From assembly GCA_022574315.1 (NCBI GenBank), contig JACZSH010000021.1, positions 1-15,712 on the forward strand: 15,712 nt of DNA, read 5' to 3'. The number at the start of each line of letters is the position of its first letter. The stretch's first letter is position 1. Below the pieces are notes generated by a model. That model was given only the letters and a program-made list of their open reading frames with translations. It had not been told where the DNA came from and did no database searches. A program made the position numbers and the translations under genes. Below are positions 1 to 7,111 of this stretch, one piece after another. This stretch comes from Chloroflexota bacterium (GTDB lineage Bacteria; Chloroflexota; Dehalococcoidia; Dehalococcoidales; RBG-16-60-22).

Positions 1-10
1 AACCAACTCG

Positions 11-31
11 GCTGCCGGCTGAATAGGCAGC
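11..31 (-). terminator. Possible weak hairpin after nadE
   Basis: GCTGCC at 11-16 and GGCAGC at 26-31 form a 6-bp stem with a 9-base loop, just past the nadE stop codon. On the minus strand the following bases are only mildly T-rich and there is no clear U tract. An intrinsic terminator is therefore possible but weakly supported, and the window ends before more can be seen. Confidence 0.22.
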
Positions 32-34
32 TGC

Positions 35-1768
35 TTATTGCTTGTACCGGTTGGTGATGGGCAGCCTTCGGTCCCTCCCGAAAGCCCGGGGGGTTATCTT
101 TATCCCTGGGGGAGACTGGCGGCGCTTGTACTCGGTGGCATCCACCAGGCGGGCAGCTTTCCTTATCGTCTCCTCGTCAAAGCCCATGTCCACTATCTGT
201 TCGATACTGCGGTCATCCTCAACGTAGGCGGTCAGTATTGGGTCGAGTATTTCATAAGGGGGTAGGCTGTCGCTGTCTCGCTGGTTCGGCCTCAGTTCAG
301 CGGAAGGCTCTTTTTCGATAACCGCTAACGGGATAAGGTCGTCGCCGGCCTGGGCATTGCGGTGCCTGGAAAGCCGGTAAACCAGCGTTTTCGGCACATC
401 CTTGATGACGGCAAAGCCGCCCGCCATGTCCCCGTAGAGGGTGGCATAACCGGTGGCCATTTCACTCTTGTTACCGGTGGTCAGTACCAGCCAGCCGAAC
501 TTGTTGGATAAAGCCATCAGTAAATTGCCCCTGATGCGCGCCTGTAGATTTTCTTCGGTGACGTCAGGCTCGGTCCCGGCCAGGGCTTCGGCCAGCGTTG
601 CCAGGTAGGACTGGAAAACCTCGTTGATCGGGATAACGGTGAGCTGGATGCCCAGATTTTGCGCCAGCCGCTCGGCATCGGAGATACTGCCCGGCGATGA
701 ATATTCTGAAGGCATGGCAACGCCCGCCACATTCGCCTTGCCCAGGGCATCAACCGCAATTGTCGCCACCAGGCTGGAATCGATACCTCCGGACAGCCCG
801 ATCAGAACTTTCTTGAAGCCGTTCTTGGTCACGTAGTCGTGCGTGCCCAGTACCAGGGCGTGGTATATTTCCTCCTCCGGTTCGTAGACTGGGCACTGTC
901 TCATCGGCAGCGCCGGTTTCGGGTTCGCCGGAGCCGCTTCCGTAATGGTGAAGGTAGCTGTCTGGTAGTCCTGCTTGGCCACGGCAACTCTTTTCCTTTT
1001 CCACCCCGGGTCGTCATCGCGCGCCTGCGCCACGATATCGGCATCGAACTCGACCACAATCAGGTCTTCCTCGAATTGTTTCCCCCGGGCGATGAGATTC
1101 CCCCGGACATCAATCACGACGCTGTTGCCGTCGAAGATTAATTCATCCTGTCCGCCTACCAGGTTGTTATAGGCGATGAAAGTCAGGTTATCTACGGCAC
1201 GAGTCTTGAGCATATCTTCACGCTCCTTACCCCTGCCGGTATGATACGGGGAAGCGCTGATGTTGATGATTACTTCCGCCCCGTAACAGACCTGTGCCGA
1301 GGTGGGCCCCATCTCGTACCAGATGTCCTCGCAGATATTGATGCCGACACCGACGCCGTTGATGATATAAACCGGGACTAGGCTGCCGGCCTGGAAATAG
1401 CGGTTCTCATCAAAAACTCCGTAGTTGGGCAGGAATGTCTTGTGGTAGATATCAATCAGTTCGCCGTCATGAATAATGGCGGCCGCGTTGTAAAGGCCGT
1501 CCCCGGTATCGACAAAGCCGACGACGGCGGTTATACCCGTCGCATGGCTGATTACCTGGTCGAGCGCTTTCCGGTTGGCGCGGATGAACTGGGTCTTGAA
1601 GAGGAGGTCTTCCGGAGGATAGCCGCAAACCGCCAGTTCTGGCAGAGTGACCAGGTCGGCACCCAGTGATTTCGCCTCGTCGATAGCCTCAAGAATCTTC
1701 CGGGTGTTCCCTTTGAAATCACCCACCGTGGTATTTATCTGTGCCAGGGCAATCCGTAGTCGGCGCAT
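35..1768 (-). CDS. nadE: Glutamine-dependent NAD+ synthetase
   Basis: This cytoplasmic enzyme makes NAD+ from nicotinate adenine dinucleotide with ATP, using ammonia released from glutamine. The N-terminal nitrilase-fold glutaminase domain (about residues 4-265) shows the expected triad: E44 in LPELAVCGY, K110 in YHKTFLPNYG and C146 in NICEDIW. The C-terminal synthetase domain carries the PP-loop SGGIDSS at 326-332 and the family motif TTGNKSEMATGY. At 577 residues it is full length for the two-domain, glutamine-using form. The ATG is well placed behind a GGGAGGAG ribosome site. It is the last gene of a hisH-hisF-nadE run, about 50 bases after hisF. The pathway link to histidine synthesis is only indirect (shared PRPP and ATP economy). 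The identification is firm. Confidence 0.97.
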   Translation of the reverse strand: MRRLRIALAQINTTVGDFKGNTRKILEAIDEAKSLGADLVTLPELAVCGYPPEDLLFKTQFIRANRKALDQVISHATGITAVVGFVDTGDGLYNAAAIIHDGELIDIYHKTFLPNYGVFDENRYFQAGSLVPVYIINGVGVGINICEDIWYEMGPTSAQVCYGAEVIINISASPYHTGRGKEREDMLKTRAVDNLTFIAYNNLVGGQDELIFDGNSVVIDVRGNLIARGKQFEEDLIVVEFDADIVAQARDDDPGWKRKRVAVAKQDYQTATFTITEAAPANPKPALPMRQCPVYEPEEEIYHALVLGTHDYVTKNGFKKVLIGLSGGIDSSLVATIAVDALGKANVAGVAMPSEYSSPGSISDAERLAQNLGIQLTVIPINEVFQSYLATLAEALAGTEPDVTEENLQARIRGNLLMALSNKFGWLVLTTGNKSEMATGYATLYGDMAGGFAVIKDVPKTLVYRLSRHRNAQAGDDLIPLAVIEKEPSAELRPNQRDSDSLPPYEILDPILTAYVEDDRSIEQIVDMGFDEETIRKAARLVDATEYKRRQSPPGIKITPRAFGRDRRLPITNRYKQ

Positions 1769-1818
1769 CTTAACTCCTCCCGCCGCGGGTGATAGCTATT
1801 TTCACCGTTTATCCCTGG

Positions 1819-2589
1819 TCAAGAGAATCGAATCGGAATGCCTCTCTCCGCCAGGTATTGCTTGGTTTCACCGATGGAGTAAGTTCCATAGTGGAAGATA
1901 CTTGCCGCCAGGACCGCATCCGCCTTACCGGCCACCAGGGCCTGGTAGAGGTCTTCCAGTGTGCCCGCCCCACCGCTGGCAATAACGGGTACGGGTACCG
2001 CTTCGGAAATAGCGCGGGTCAGTTCGATATCGTATCCCGCCTTGTGTCCGTCAGCGTCCATACTGGTCAGCAGCACTTCCCCCGCCCCGTATTCTACCGC
2101 TTTTATGGCCCACTCCAGGGCGTCGATACCGGTCGGCCGCTGGCCGCTGGAGATATAGACTTCCCACCTGGGTCCCGGACTGTTTACGATGCGCTTGGCG
2201 TCGATGGCGATGACGATGCACTGGCTGCCGAATTTGTCAGCCCCTTCTCGAAGCAGGTCGGGATTAAGCACGGCGGCGGTATTAACGGATACTTTATCGG
2301 CGCCGGCCTGGAGCATCCGCCGCATATCGCTGGTGGTGCGCAGGCCGCCGCCCACCGTCAGCGGCATGAATACTTCTCTGGAGACGCGCTCCACGACGTC
2401 AATCACCGTGCCGCGTTTCTCCGGGGTAGCCGTTATGTCCAGGAAGACCAGTTCGTCGGCGCCCTGCTGGTAGTAGAGACGGGCCAGTTCCACCGGGTCA
2501 CCGGCATTACGCAGGTGGATAAAGCTGGTGCCTTTTACTACCTGTCCGTCTTTAACGTCCAGACAGGGTATGATTCGCTTGGTCAACAT
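1819..2589 (-). CDS. hisF: Imidazole glycerol phosphate synthase cyclase subunit
   Basis: HisF is the (beta/alpha)8-barrel subunit of imidazole glycerol phosphate synthase. It combines PRFAR with ammonia from HisH to give imidazole glycerol phosphate (histidine pathway) and AICAR (purine pathway). The two catalytic aspartates are where the family has them: D11 in IIPCLDV and D130 in VIAIDAK. The phosphate-binding segments VGGGLRT (79-85) and IASGGAGT are present. The length of 256 residues is typical. It lies 31 bases after hisH, its glutaminase partner, and about 50 bases before nadE, so co-transcription is likely. No other his gene is visible, so the rest of the pathway must be elsewhere. 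Confidence 0.97.
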   Translation of the reverse strand: MLTKRIIPCLDVKDGQVVKGTSFIHLRNAGDPVELARLYYQQGADELVFLDITATPEKRGTVIDVVERVSREVFMPLTVGGGLRTTSDMRRMLQAGADKVSVNTAAVLNPDLLREGADKFGSQCIVIAIDAKRIVNSPGPRWEVYISSGQRPTGIDALEWAIKAVEYGAGEVLLTSMDADGHKAGYDIELTRAISEAVPVPVIASGGAGTLEDLYQALVAGKADAVLAASIFHYGTYSIGETKQYLAERGIPIRFS

Positions 2590-2620
2590 TTCAGCCGATT
2601 CCCCAACTCGTTTTCACCGG

Positions 2621-3238
2621 TTACTCTCTTTCTATACTGGCGAACTTCAGGAAATTATCATATATCTTTAAACCGGGCTCACCGCTTTTTTCGGGATGAA
2701 ACTGGGTGGCAATCAAATTGTCACGGACGATAACACTGCAAAACGATATACCGTACTCGGTTTCCCCGGCCACTACCTCTGGCGCCTCAGGGCTTCCGTA
2801 GTAACTATGCACAAAATAGAAATTAGTCTCGTCCGGGATGCCTTTGAATATCGGGTGGGACTGTACTTGTTTTACCTGGTTCCATCCCATGTGAGGGATT
2901 TTCAGGCCCGGCGGAAGCTTCTTTACCTGTCCCGGAATGACATCCAGGCATTGGTGCCCGCCGCCTTCTTCGGTACCGGTCAGCAAGACCTGGAGACCGA
3001 TACAGACGCCGAGAAAAGGACGGTCCTCGGCGATAAACCGGCGGATAGGGTCAACGAACCCCATTCGCTCAAGGCTCAGCATGGTGTCACCGGCCGCGCC
3101 TACCCCGGGCAGGATAACGGCGGATGCCCCGGCCAGGTCCCCCGGGCGGTTGGTCACCTTTAGCTGGTAACCCAGCCGGGTGATAGCGTTGGCGACGCTG
3201 CGCAGATTTCCGGCGCCATAATCAATTACGGTAATCAT
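2621..3238 (-). CDS. hisH: Imidazole glycerol phosphate synthase glutaminase subunit
   Basis: HisH is the class I glutamine amidotransferase that hydrolyses glutamine and passes ammonia to HisF. The catalytic triad is visible: nucleophile C79 in FLGVCIGLQ, and H181 and E183 in ATQFHPEKSG. The oxyanion-strand segment PGVGAAGD (44-51) also fits the family. The length of 205 residues is normal. The ATG at 3238 begins the typical MITVIDYGAGN and follows an AGAGGTGG ribosome site about 10 bases upstream. It is the first gene of the hisH-hisF-nadE unit and faces away from lgt. Confidence 0.96.
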   Translation of the reverse strand: MITVIDYGAGNLRSVANAITRLGYQLKVTNRPGDLAGASAVILPGVGAAGDTMLSLERMGFVDPIRRFIAEDRPFLGVCIGLQVLLTGTEEGGGHQCLDVIPGQVKKLPPGLKIPHMGWNQVKQVQSHPIFKGIPDETNFYFVHSYYGSPEAPEVVAGETEYGISFCSVIVRDNLIATQFHPEKSGEPGLKIYDNFLKFASIERE

Positions 3239-3265
3239 CTATCTATTGCCACCTCTTCTCCTGAC

Positions 3266-3274
3266 ATTTTAACA
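3266..3274 (-). promoter_or_regulatory. Candidate extended -10 promoter for hisH-hisF-nadE
   Basis: On the minus strand the sequence reads TGT followed by TAAAAT, an extended -10 element matching TATAAT in five of six positions. It lies about 28 bases before the hisH start. No good -35 hexamer is seen at the usual distance, which an extended -10 could offset. The support is moderate to weak. Confidence 0.35.
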
Positions 3275-3333
3275 TAAGACTGTTTCATTAGTCTCGTTGT
3301 CCTCCCTGGGGCAGTCTCTACATCGTGATTTTA

Positions 3334-3362
3334 TTGACAGTTAGTAACGGGTTCGGTATAGT
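3334..3362 (+). promoter_or_regulatory. Consensus sigma-70-type promoter for lgt
   Basis: TTGACA at 3334-3339 is a perfect -35 box. It is separated by exactly 17 bases from TATAGT at 3357-3362, a five-of-six -10 box. The lgt ATG follows at 3409 behind AGAGGT at 3397-3402, leaving a short leader of about 40 bases. This is one of the best promoters in the window. It lies in the 170-base gap between the divergent hisH and lgt, in which I see no gene. Confidence 0.75.
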
Positions 3363-3408
3363 CTAAAAAAGGACTGCTTGCGGTTACAAAGTTTTCAGAG
3401 GTTAAAAA

Positions 3409-4173
3409 ATGGGCATTGCTTTTCAGATTGGGCCTTTTGCCGTTCACTGGTACGGCATCATGATTACGCTGGGGGTAATGGCGACCCTGCTCGTTTCCAG
3501 CATCGAGGCGAAAAGGCGGGGTGAAAACTGGGAACACGTGCTTAATTTGGCGCTGATTGTCGTCCCGGCGGGCATTGTCGGCGCCCGCGCCTATCACGTC
3601 ATCGACCAGTGGGCTTTTTACAGCCAGAACCCGGCCTTGATTTTCGGCGGTGCCGGACTGGGTATCTTCGGGGCTGTTATCGGCGGTGGTATCGGGCTTT
3701 TCATCTATACCCGGTGGAAAAAGATGAATACCCTACGCTGGATGGATATCGTGGCTCCCGGCCTTATCCTGGCGCAGGCTATCGGCCGGTGGGGGAACTT
3801 TTTTAACCAGGAACTTTACGGTTATCCTTCTGATTTGCCATGGGCAATGTATATCGACCCCGTCAACCGTTTGCCCGGCTTTGAGTCGTTCTCTTATTTT
3901 CATCCTCTTTTTGCCTATGAATCATTCTGGAACTTCGCCGGTTTCGCTCTCCTGATGATACTGGGAAGGAAACTGAAATCGCGTCTTGTGGACGGGGACA
4001 TCTTTTTTCTGTACGCCATCTACTACTCGGTAGGGCGTTTCTTCTTGGAAGACTTGAAACTGAACGTCTGGACAATCGCCGGTTTTCCCACCGCGCGCTG
4101 GATATCAATCATCACGGTAGTGGTAGCGGTTGCTTTGATGGTATATCGGCGATACCGTCGCCGTACGGCCTGA
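3409..4173 (+). CDS. lgt: Prolipoprotein diacylglyceryl transferase
   Basis: Lgt is a polytopic membrane enzyme. It transfers diacylglycerol from phosphatidylglycerol to the lipobox cysteine of prelipoproteins, the first step of lipoprotein maturation. The family signature is present as GRWGNFFNQELYG, with R127 matching the essential arginine of the E. coli GRxGNFxNxE motif. The N-terminal HWYGIMI segment and several hydrophobic helices also fit. The length of 254 residues is close to usual. The start is fixed by a consensus promoter and the AGAGGT site. A predicted lipoprotein, a likely Lgt substrate, begins 8 to 44 bases after the stop, depending on its start. Confidence 0.96.
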   Translation: MGIAFQIGPFAVHWYGIMITLGVMATLLVSSIEAKRRGENWEHVLNLALIVVPAGIVGARAYHVIDQWAFYSQNPALIFGGAGLGIFGAVIGGGIGLFIYTRWKKMNTLRWMDIVAPGLILAQAIGRWGNFFNQELYGYPSDLPWAMYIDPVNRLPGFESFSYFHPLFAYESFWNFAGFALLMILGRKLKSRLVDGDIFFLYAIYYSVGRFFLEDLKLNVWTIAGFPTARWISIITVVVAVALMVYRRYRRRTA

Positions 4174-4216
4174 TTTAAAGTTGGCCAGCGTGAAAACACG
4201 GGTCGCTGAATCTGAA

Positions 4217-5125
4217 ATGAGCAGGCGGAGTTTCTCACCAAAGCTATTACTCCGGGTTATTCCGGTATTGGCGATTGTTCTATTTATCTTCATCGCCTCG
4301 TCCTGTAGCCGGGAAGAGCCAACGGGTGAGAAGCCGATGGTGGTCGTTACCATTTTGCCCCAGGCTGAGTTTGTGAAGAAGGTGGGCGGGGACAGGGTAG
4401 ACGTGACGGTGATGGTGCCCCCGGGAGCCAATGTTCACATCTACGAGCCGACCCCTTCCCAGATGACGATCCTGGCCAAAGCCGCGATGTACGCTAAGGT
4501 AGGTTCGGGCATCGAGTTTGAATTAACCTGGATGGAAAAGCTCCGGGCGGTAAATAAAGAAATGCTGGTGGTTGATTGCTCGGCTGGTGTTCCGCTTCAG
4601 GAAGTCATCGATGAGGTCGATTCATCGGAAATTGACCCTCATATCTGGATGTCGCCGGGGAACGTGGCCGTCATGGTGCAGAATATTTATGAAGGGCTGG
4701 TGACAATCGACGCTGCGAACAAGGCCTATTACGAGCAGCACCGGGACGCCTATCTCCAGGAACTGAGTCGACTTGACCGGGAAATCAGGGACAGTCTGTC
4801 CGGCGTGCCCGACCGAACATTTATGGTGTATCATCCGTACCTCGGTTATTTTGCCCGTGAATATGGCTTGACCATGCTGTCGATTGAGAAAGAGGGCAAG
4901 GAGCCGACCGCCGCCGGTATGGCCCGGATGATAGCGCAGGCAAAAGAGCGTAACATCACCGTTATCTTCGCCGAACCTCAATTCAATCCCCAGAGCGCGA
5001 AGGTAATCGCTGACGCCATCGGCGGTCGGGTCGTCTTTATCGACCCTCTGGCCGGTGACTACGTGGCTAACATGCGTTACTTTCTGGGTGAGCTGGTTTC
5101 CGCCATGAACCGGGCGGGACGGTAA
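4217..5125 (+). CDS. Metal-binding ABC-transporter substrate lipoprotein (ZnuA/TroA-like)
   Basis: This is a cluster A-I substrate-binding protein for Zn2+ or Mn2+, anchored outside the membrane by a lipid. From the ATG at 4217 the signal has SRR, a long hydrophobic stretch and a lipobox ending IASSC, with C30 as lipidation site. In-frame TTG 4181 and GTG 4190 would lengthen the n-region; none of the three has a clear ribosome site, so the start is uncertain. The likely metal ligands are H74 (NVHIYEPTPSQ), H142 (IDPHIWMSP), H206 (VYHPYLGYFA) and D281 (or D276) in IDPLAGDY. There is no His-rich loop of the kind many zinc-specific members have, so Zn versus Mn is open. No permease or ATPase gene adjoins it, which makes it an orphan binding protein. 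It probably shares the lgt transcript. Confidence 0.88.
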   Translation: MSRRSFSPKLLLRVIPVLAIVLFIFIASSCSREEPTGEKPMVVVTILPQAEFVKKVGGDRVDVTVMVPPGANVHIYEPTPSQMTILAKAAMYAKVGSGIEFELTWMEKLRAVNKEMLVVDCSAGVPLQEVIDEVDSSEIDPHIWMSPGNVAVMVQNIYEGLVTIDAANKAYYEQHRDAYLQELSRLDREIRDSLSGVPDRTFMVYHPYLGYFAREYGLTMLSIEKEGKEPTAAGMARMIAQAKERNITVIFAEPQFNPQSAKVIADAIGGRVVFIDPLAGDYVANMRYFLGELVSAMNRAGR

Positions 5126-5175
5126 ACAGGTTACCCCGGCTCGTCACCGGTGGTGGCCTTTCAGAGCGGCGGGCA

Positions 5176-5203
5176 CTGCCGGTTCTGTCCGGTATGGTAT
5201 ACT
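5176..5203 (+). promoter_or_regulatory. Candidate promoter for the 57-residue protein
   Basis: TATACT at 5198-5203 is a five-of-six -10 box, and CTGCCG at 5176-5181, 16 bases upstream, is a poor -35. The leader to the TTG start at 5230 would be about 20 bases. An upstream in-frame ATG at 5194 overlaps this -10 box, which argues against that ATG being the real start. Confidence 0.4.
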
Positions 5204-5229
5204 TGGATAGCTTATTGGGAGGTATTACT

Positions 5230-5403
5230 TTGAACGCTGAGATCGAAAAAAAGATCAAATCTTCTCTGGTGAACGGTAAGTTACCCTGTGTGGTCGCCTT
5301 TAAAATCGCCGAAGAGTGGAAAGTCGGCCCGCGGGAAGTCGGTGACACGGCCAATAAACTGTCAATCAAGATTTGTAACTGTCAGTTGGGCTGCTTCCCC
5401 TGA
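5230..5403 (+). CDS. Small Cys-rich protein with CxCxxxC C-terminus, unknown function
   Basis: I cannot assign a function. The chosen start is TTG 5230, because GGGAGG (5217-5222) sits 7 bases before it and the protein then begins LNAEIEKKIKSSL. The alternative ATG 5194 lies inside the candidate -10 box. The 57-residue product has a helical, charged first half. A helix-turn-helix-like segment follows (FKIAEEWKVGPREVGDTANKL, in part 24-43), in the style of small DNA-binding or adaptor folds. The C-terminus ends ICNCQLGCFP, with C49, C51 and C55, plus C20 earlier. I recall similar short proteins ending in CQLGxF from other anaerobes, but I cannot verify that here. The cysteines suggest metal or redox binding (inference). 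It ends 14 bases from the convergent DUF167 gene. Confidence 0.7.
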   Translation: MNAEIEKKIKSSLVNGKLPCVVAFKIAEEWKVGPREVGDTANKLSIKICNCQLGCFP

Positions 5404-5417
5404 ACCCGACAAAAGAA

Positions 5418-5735
5418 TTAAAAAATAACTTTTCTTCTTTTTCTGGCGTCGCCGGAGAAAGAAGCGGGTTTCGGCATAAGCCTCCGGGCAACTTCCTCCT
5501 GGCTCAGACCGTCGACGGCAACCGTCTTGTGGCGGCTGGTCTGACCTTTGACCACGCTGACGGCTGATTTGCTGACCTGCAGCTTCCGGCTGAGAAATAT
5601 TTCCAGCTCCCGGTTAGCCCTGCCTTTGAGCGGCGGCGCGGCCACTTTTATCTGCCAGACGCCTCCTTCGAAACCGGTTACCTGGCTTCGGGGGGCGTTG
5701 GGGTGGACCCGCACTGAAATCTTGACGGTATTCAC
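5418..5735 (-). CDS. DUF167 / YggU family protein
   Basis: This is a small cytoplasmic alpha/beta protein of the DUF167 (YggU) family, whose biochemical role is not established. The family pattern is clear: VRVHPNAPRSQV near the N-terminus, PPLKGRANRELEIFLS in the middle and a G-x-x-SRHKTV stretch before the last helix. At 105 residues it is slightly long because of a basic tail (ARKRRKVIF) that could contact nucleic acid. It starts 10 bases after the stop of the alcohol dehydrogenase gene and is therefore probably last in the abfD transcript. The placement need not imply a role in that pathway. Confidence 0.9.
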   Translation of the reverse strand: MNTVKISVRVHPNAPRSQVTGFEGGVWQIKVAAPPLKGRANRELEIFLSRKLQVSKSAVSVVKGQTSRHKTVAVDGLSQEEVARRLMPKPASFSGDARKRRKVIF

Positions 5736-5745
5736 GGCTCTGTTT

Positions 5746-6786
5746 TCACGGGATAACGATACCGCGCAACATTTCTCCCCGGTCCAGCATCTGGTAGGCT
5801 TCGTTTATCTCCGCCAGCTTGAAGCGATGAGAGACGATTTTGTGCGGCTGAACCACCCCGTTTTCCACCAGCCCGATGATGGCGGGCATGTCGGACAGGC
5901 GGTAGTTCTTTGAACCCAAGACGTTGAGCTCCCGCCACATGAGGCGATTTACGCTCAGCTGAATCTTTTCAAAGCTGAACCCGACGACTATTATCCTGCC
6001 TCCGGCGCGGGTAGCCCGGCAGGCGCTCTCTATCATCCGGGCAGAACCGCTGACATCAATCGAGATATCGGCGCCCCCTCTCGTAATCCGCTTTACGGCT
6101 CGGTCGACCGAATCGACTTCCCCGGTACTGATTATTTCGGAAGCCCCGTACTCCAGCGCCTTCTCCAGCTTCCACTGCTTTCGGCCGATGGCGATAACCC
6201 GGGCGCCGATGGCCGCTGTCATTTGTACGCAGATAAGTCCCAGCCCGCCGGATGCTCCGTAGATAGCTACCGTGTCTCCCCTTTTTACCCGGGCGCGATT
6301 GTAGACGGCGTGATAAGAGGTGGCCACGGCGTCGGTGATGATGGCGCTTTCTTCCAGGGGGAGGCTGTCCGGCAGTGGGATGACGCCGGCGGCCGGTGCC
6401 GTTACGTATTCGGCAAAGGCGCCGTCCCGGTTGGCACCCACCAGGACCATGTCGGGACACAGGTTTTCCTGCCCCGCGCGGCACAGGTCGCAGGCAAGGC
6501 AGGGGATGGCGGTGGCGATGAGAACTCTCTGCCCGGCGGTGAGGCGGTTTACCTCCCGCCCGGTCTCAGCCACGGTCCCCACCGGCTCATGACCGAGAAT
6601 AATCGGTGGCGGCTTGGGGGTGGCTCCCTCCACTTTCAGGTATTCCAGGTCGGTCCGGCAGAGGCCGCAGGCGGCTACTTTCACCAGCACTTCACCGTCC
6701 GCCGGAACCGGTACCGGCACGTCCTCGATGCTGATTGGTTTTTGGGGCCAGGAGCCGCCCGGCCCGTGGAAAACAGCCGCTTTCAT
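5746..6786 (-). CDS. Zinc-dependent medium-chain alcohol dehydrogenase
   Basis: This is a GroES-like plus Rossmann-fold dehydrogenase of the MDR superfamily, expected to interconvert an alcohol and an aldehyde or ketone with NAD(P). Catalytic zinc ligands are C43 in CGLCRTD and H66 in GHEP. The structural zinc cysteines are C96, C99, C102 and C110 in CLACDLCRAGQENLC. The nucleotide-binding loop is YGASGGLGLI (176-185). The length of 346 residues is normal. Its ATG overlaps the stop of the upstream Cys-rich gene in an ATGA, so the two are translationally coupled. The substrate cannot be read from sequence. Given abfD two genes upstream, 4-hydroxybutyrate/succinate semialdehyde or a hydroxyacyl-CoA is a reasonable guess. 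The known 4-hydroxybutyrate dehydrogenases I recall are mostly iron-type enzymes, so this would be a different solution. Confidence 0.92.
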   Translation of the reverse strand: MKAAVFHGPGGSWPQKPISIEDVPVPVPADGEVLVKVAACGLCRTDLEYLKVEGATPKPPPIILGHEPVGTVAETGREVNRLTAGQRVLIATAIPCLACDLCRAGQENLCPDMVLVGANRDGAFAEYVTAPAAGVIPLPDSLPLEESAIITDAVATSYHAVYNRARVKRGDTVAIYGASGGLGLICVQMTAAIGARVIAIGRKQWKLEKALEYGASEIISTGEVDSVDRAVKRITRGGADISIDVSGSARMIESACRATRAGGRIIVVGFSFEKIQLSVNRLMWRELNVLGSKNYRLSDMPAIIGLVENGVVQPHKIVSHRFKLAEINEAYQMLDRGEMLRGIVIP

Positions 6787-7079
6787 TTTACTTTCCTGAG
6801 TTTCTCCGTTAGTGTGCCGCTGATGTTTATTTCGGCCACCGGTGTCATATCGATTGTTTCCCCGGCCACCACGATACTCCTTTTCGCCCTTGCCCTGGTC
6901 TCTATCAGGTTACCGCAGGCCCGGGCACAGCCGCAGAGGATGACCAGGGTGTTGATGTCAGTGCTTTCCGGGGAAACAAATACCAGGTCATCTTCTTTTT
7001 CGATGGCGGTCAGCAGGTCATGGCCTATTTGGGACAGGTTGATGAGCGGATTACAGGAACCGCAGTATTTTAACGCCAC
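6783..7079 (-). CDS. Five-cysteine small protein linked to abfD, unknown function
   Basis: I do not recognise a named family. The 98-residue product opens with ALKYCGSCNP and has a second cysteine cluster, LCGCARACGN. The cysteines are C6, C9, C49, C51 and C55, a pattern that could hold an Fe-S cluster or zinc or act in thiol chemistry (inference). Between and after them the sequence looks like a small alpha/beta fold, with strands such as DLVFVSP and NTLVILCG. The start taken is GTG 7079; no strong ribosome site precedes it, and an in-frame ATT at 7088 is an alternative. It lies 32 bases after abfD and its stop overlaps the dehydrogenase start (ATGA). That arrangement points to a role connected with the dehydratase or dehydrogenase. 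Confidence 0.82.
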   Translation of the reverse strand: MALKYCGSCNPLINLSQIGHDLLTAIEKEDDLVFVSPESTDINTLVILCGCARACGNLIETRARAKRSIVVAGETIDMTPVAEINISGTLTEKLRKVK

Positions 7080-7111
7080 GTTTACAATGGAACCGGTCGT
7101 GGTGCTCGTGG

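Noticed and set aside
1789..2733. A 314-codon open frame on the plus strand opposite hisF and the end of hisH
   Set aside because: It is the antisense shadow of two firmly identified genes with all catalytic residues, has no recognisable domain and shows low-complexity, codon-mirrored composition.
4181..4216. Upstream TTG (4181) and GTG (4190) starts for the metal-binding lipoprotein
   Set aside because: Neither has a clear ribosome site, and they would put twelve or nine extra, partly acidic residues before a normal lipoprotein signal peptide. ATG 4217 gives the expected signal length, though its ribosome site is also weak.
5230..7079. The same CxCxxxC spacing at C49, C51 and C55 in both small Cys-rich proteins
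   Set aside because: The rest of the two sequences shows no similarity, the second has an extra CxxC at its N-terminus, and they lie on opposite strands. The match is most likely coincidence.
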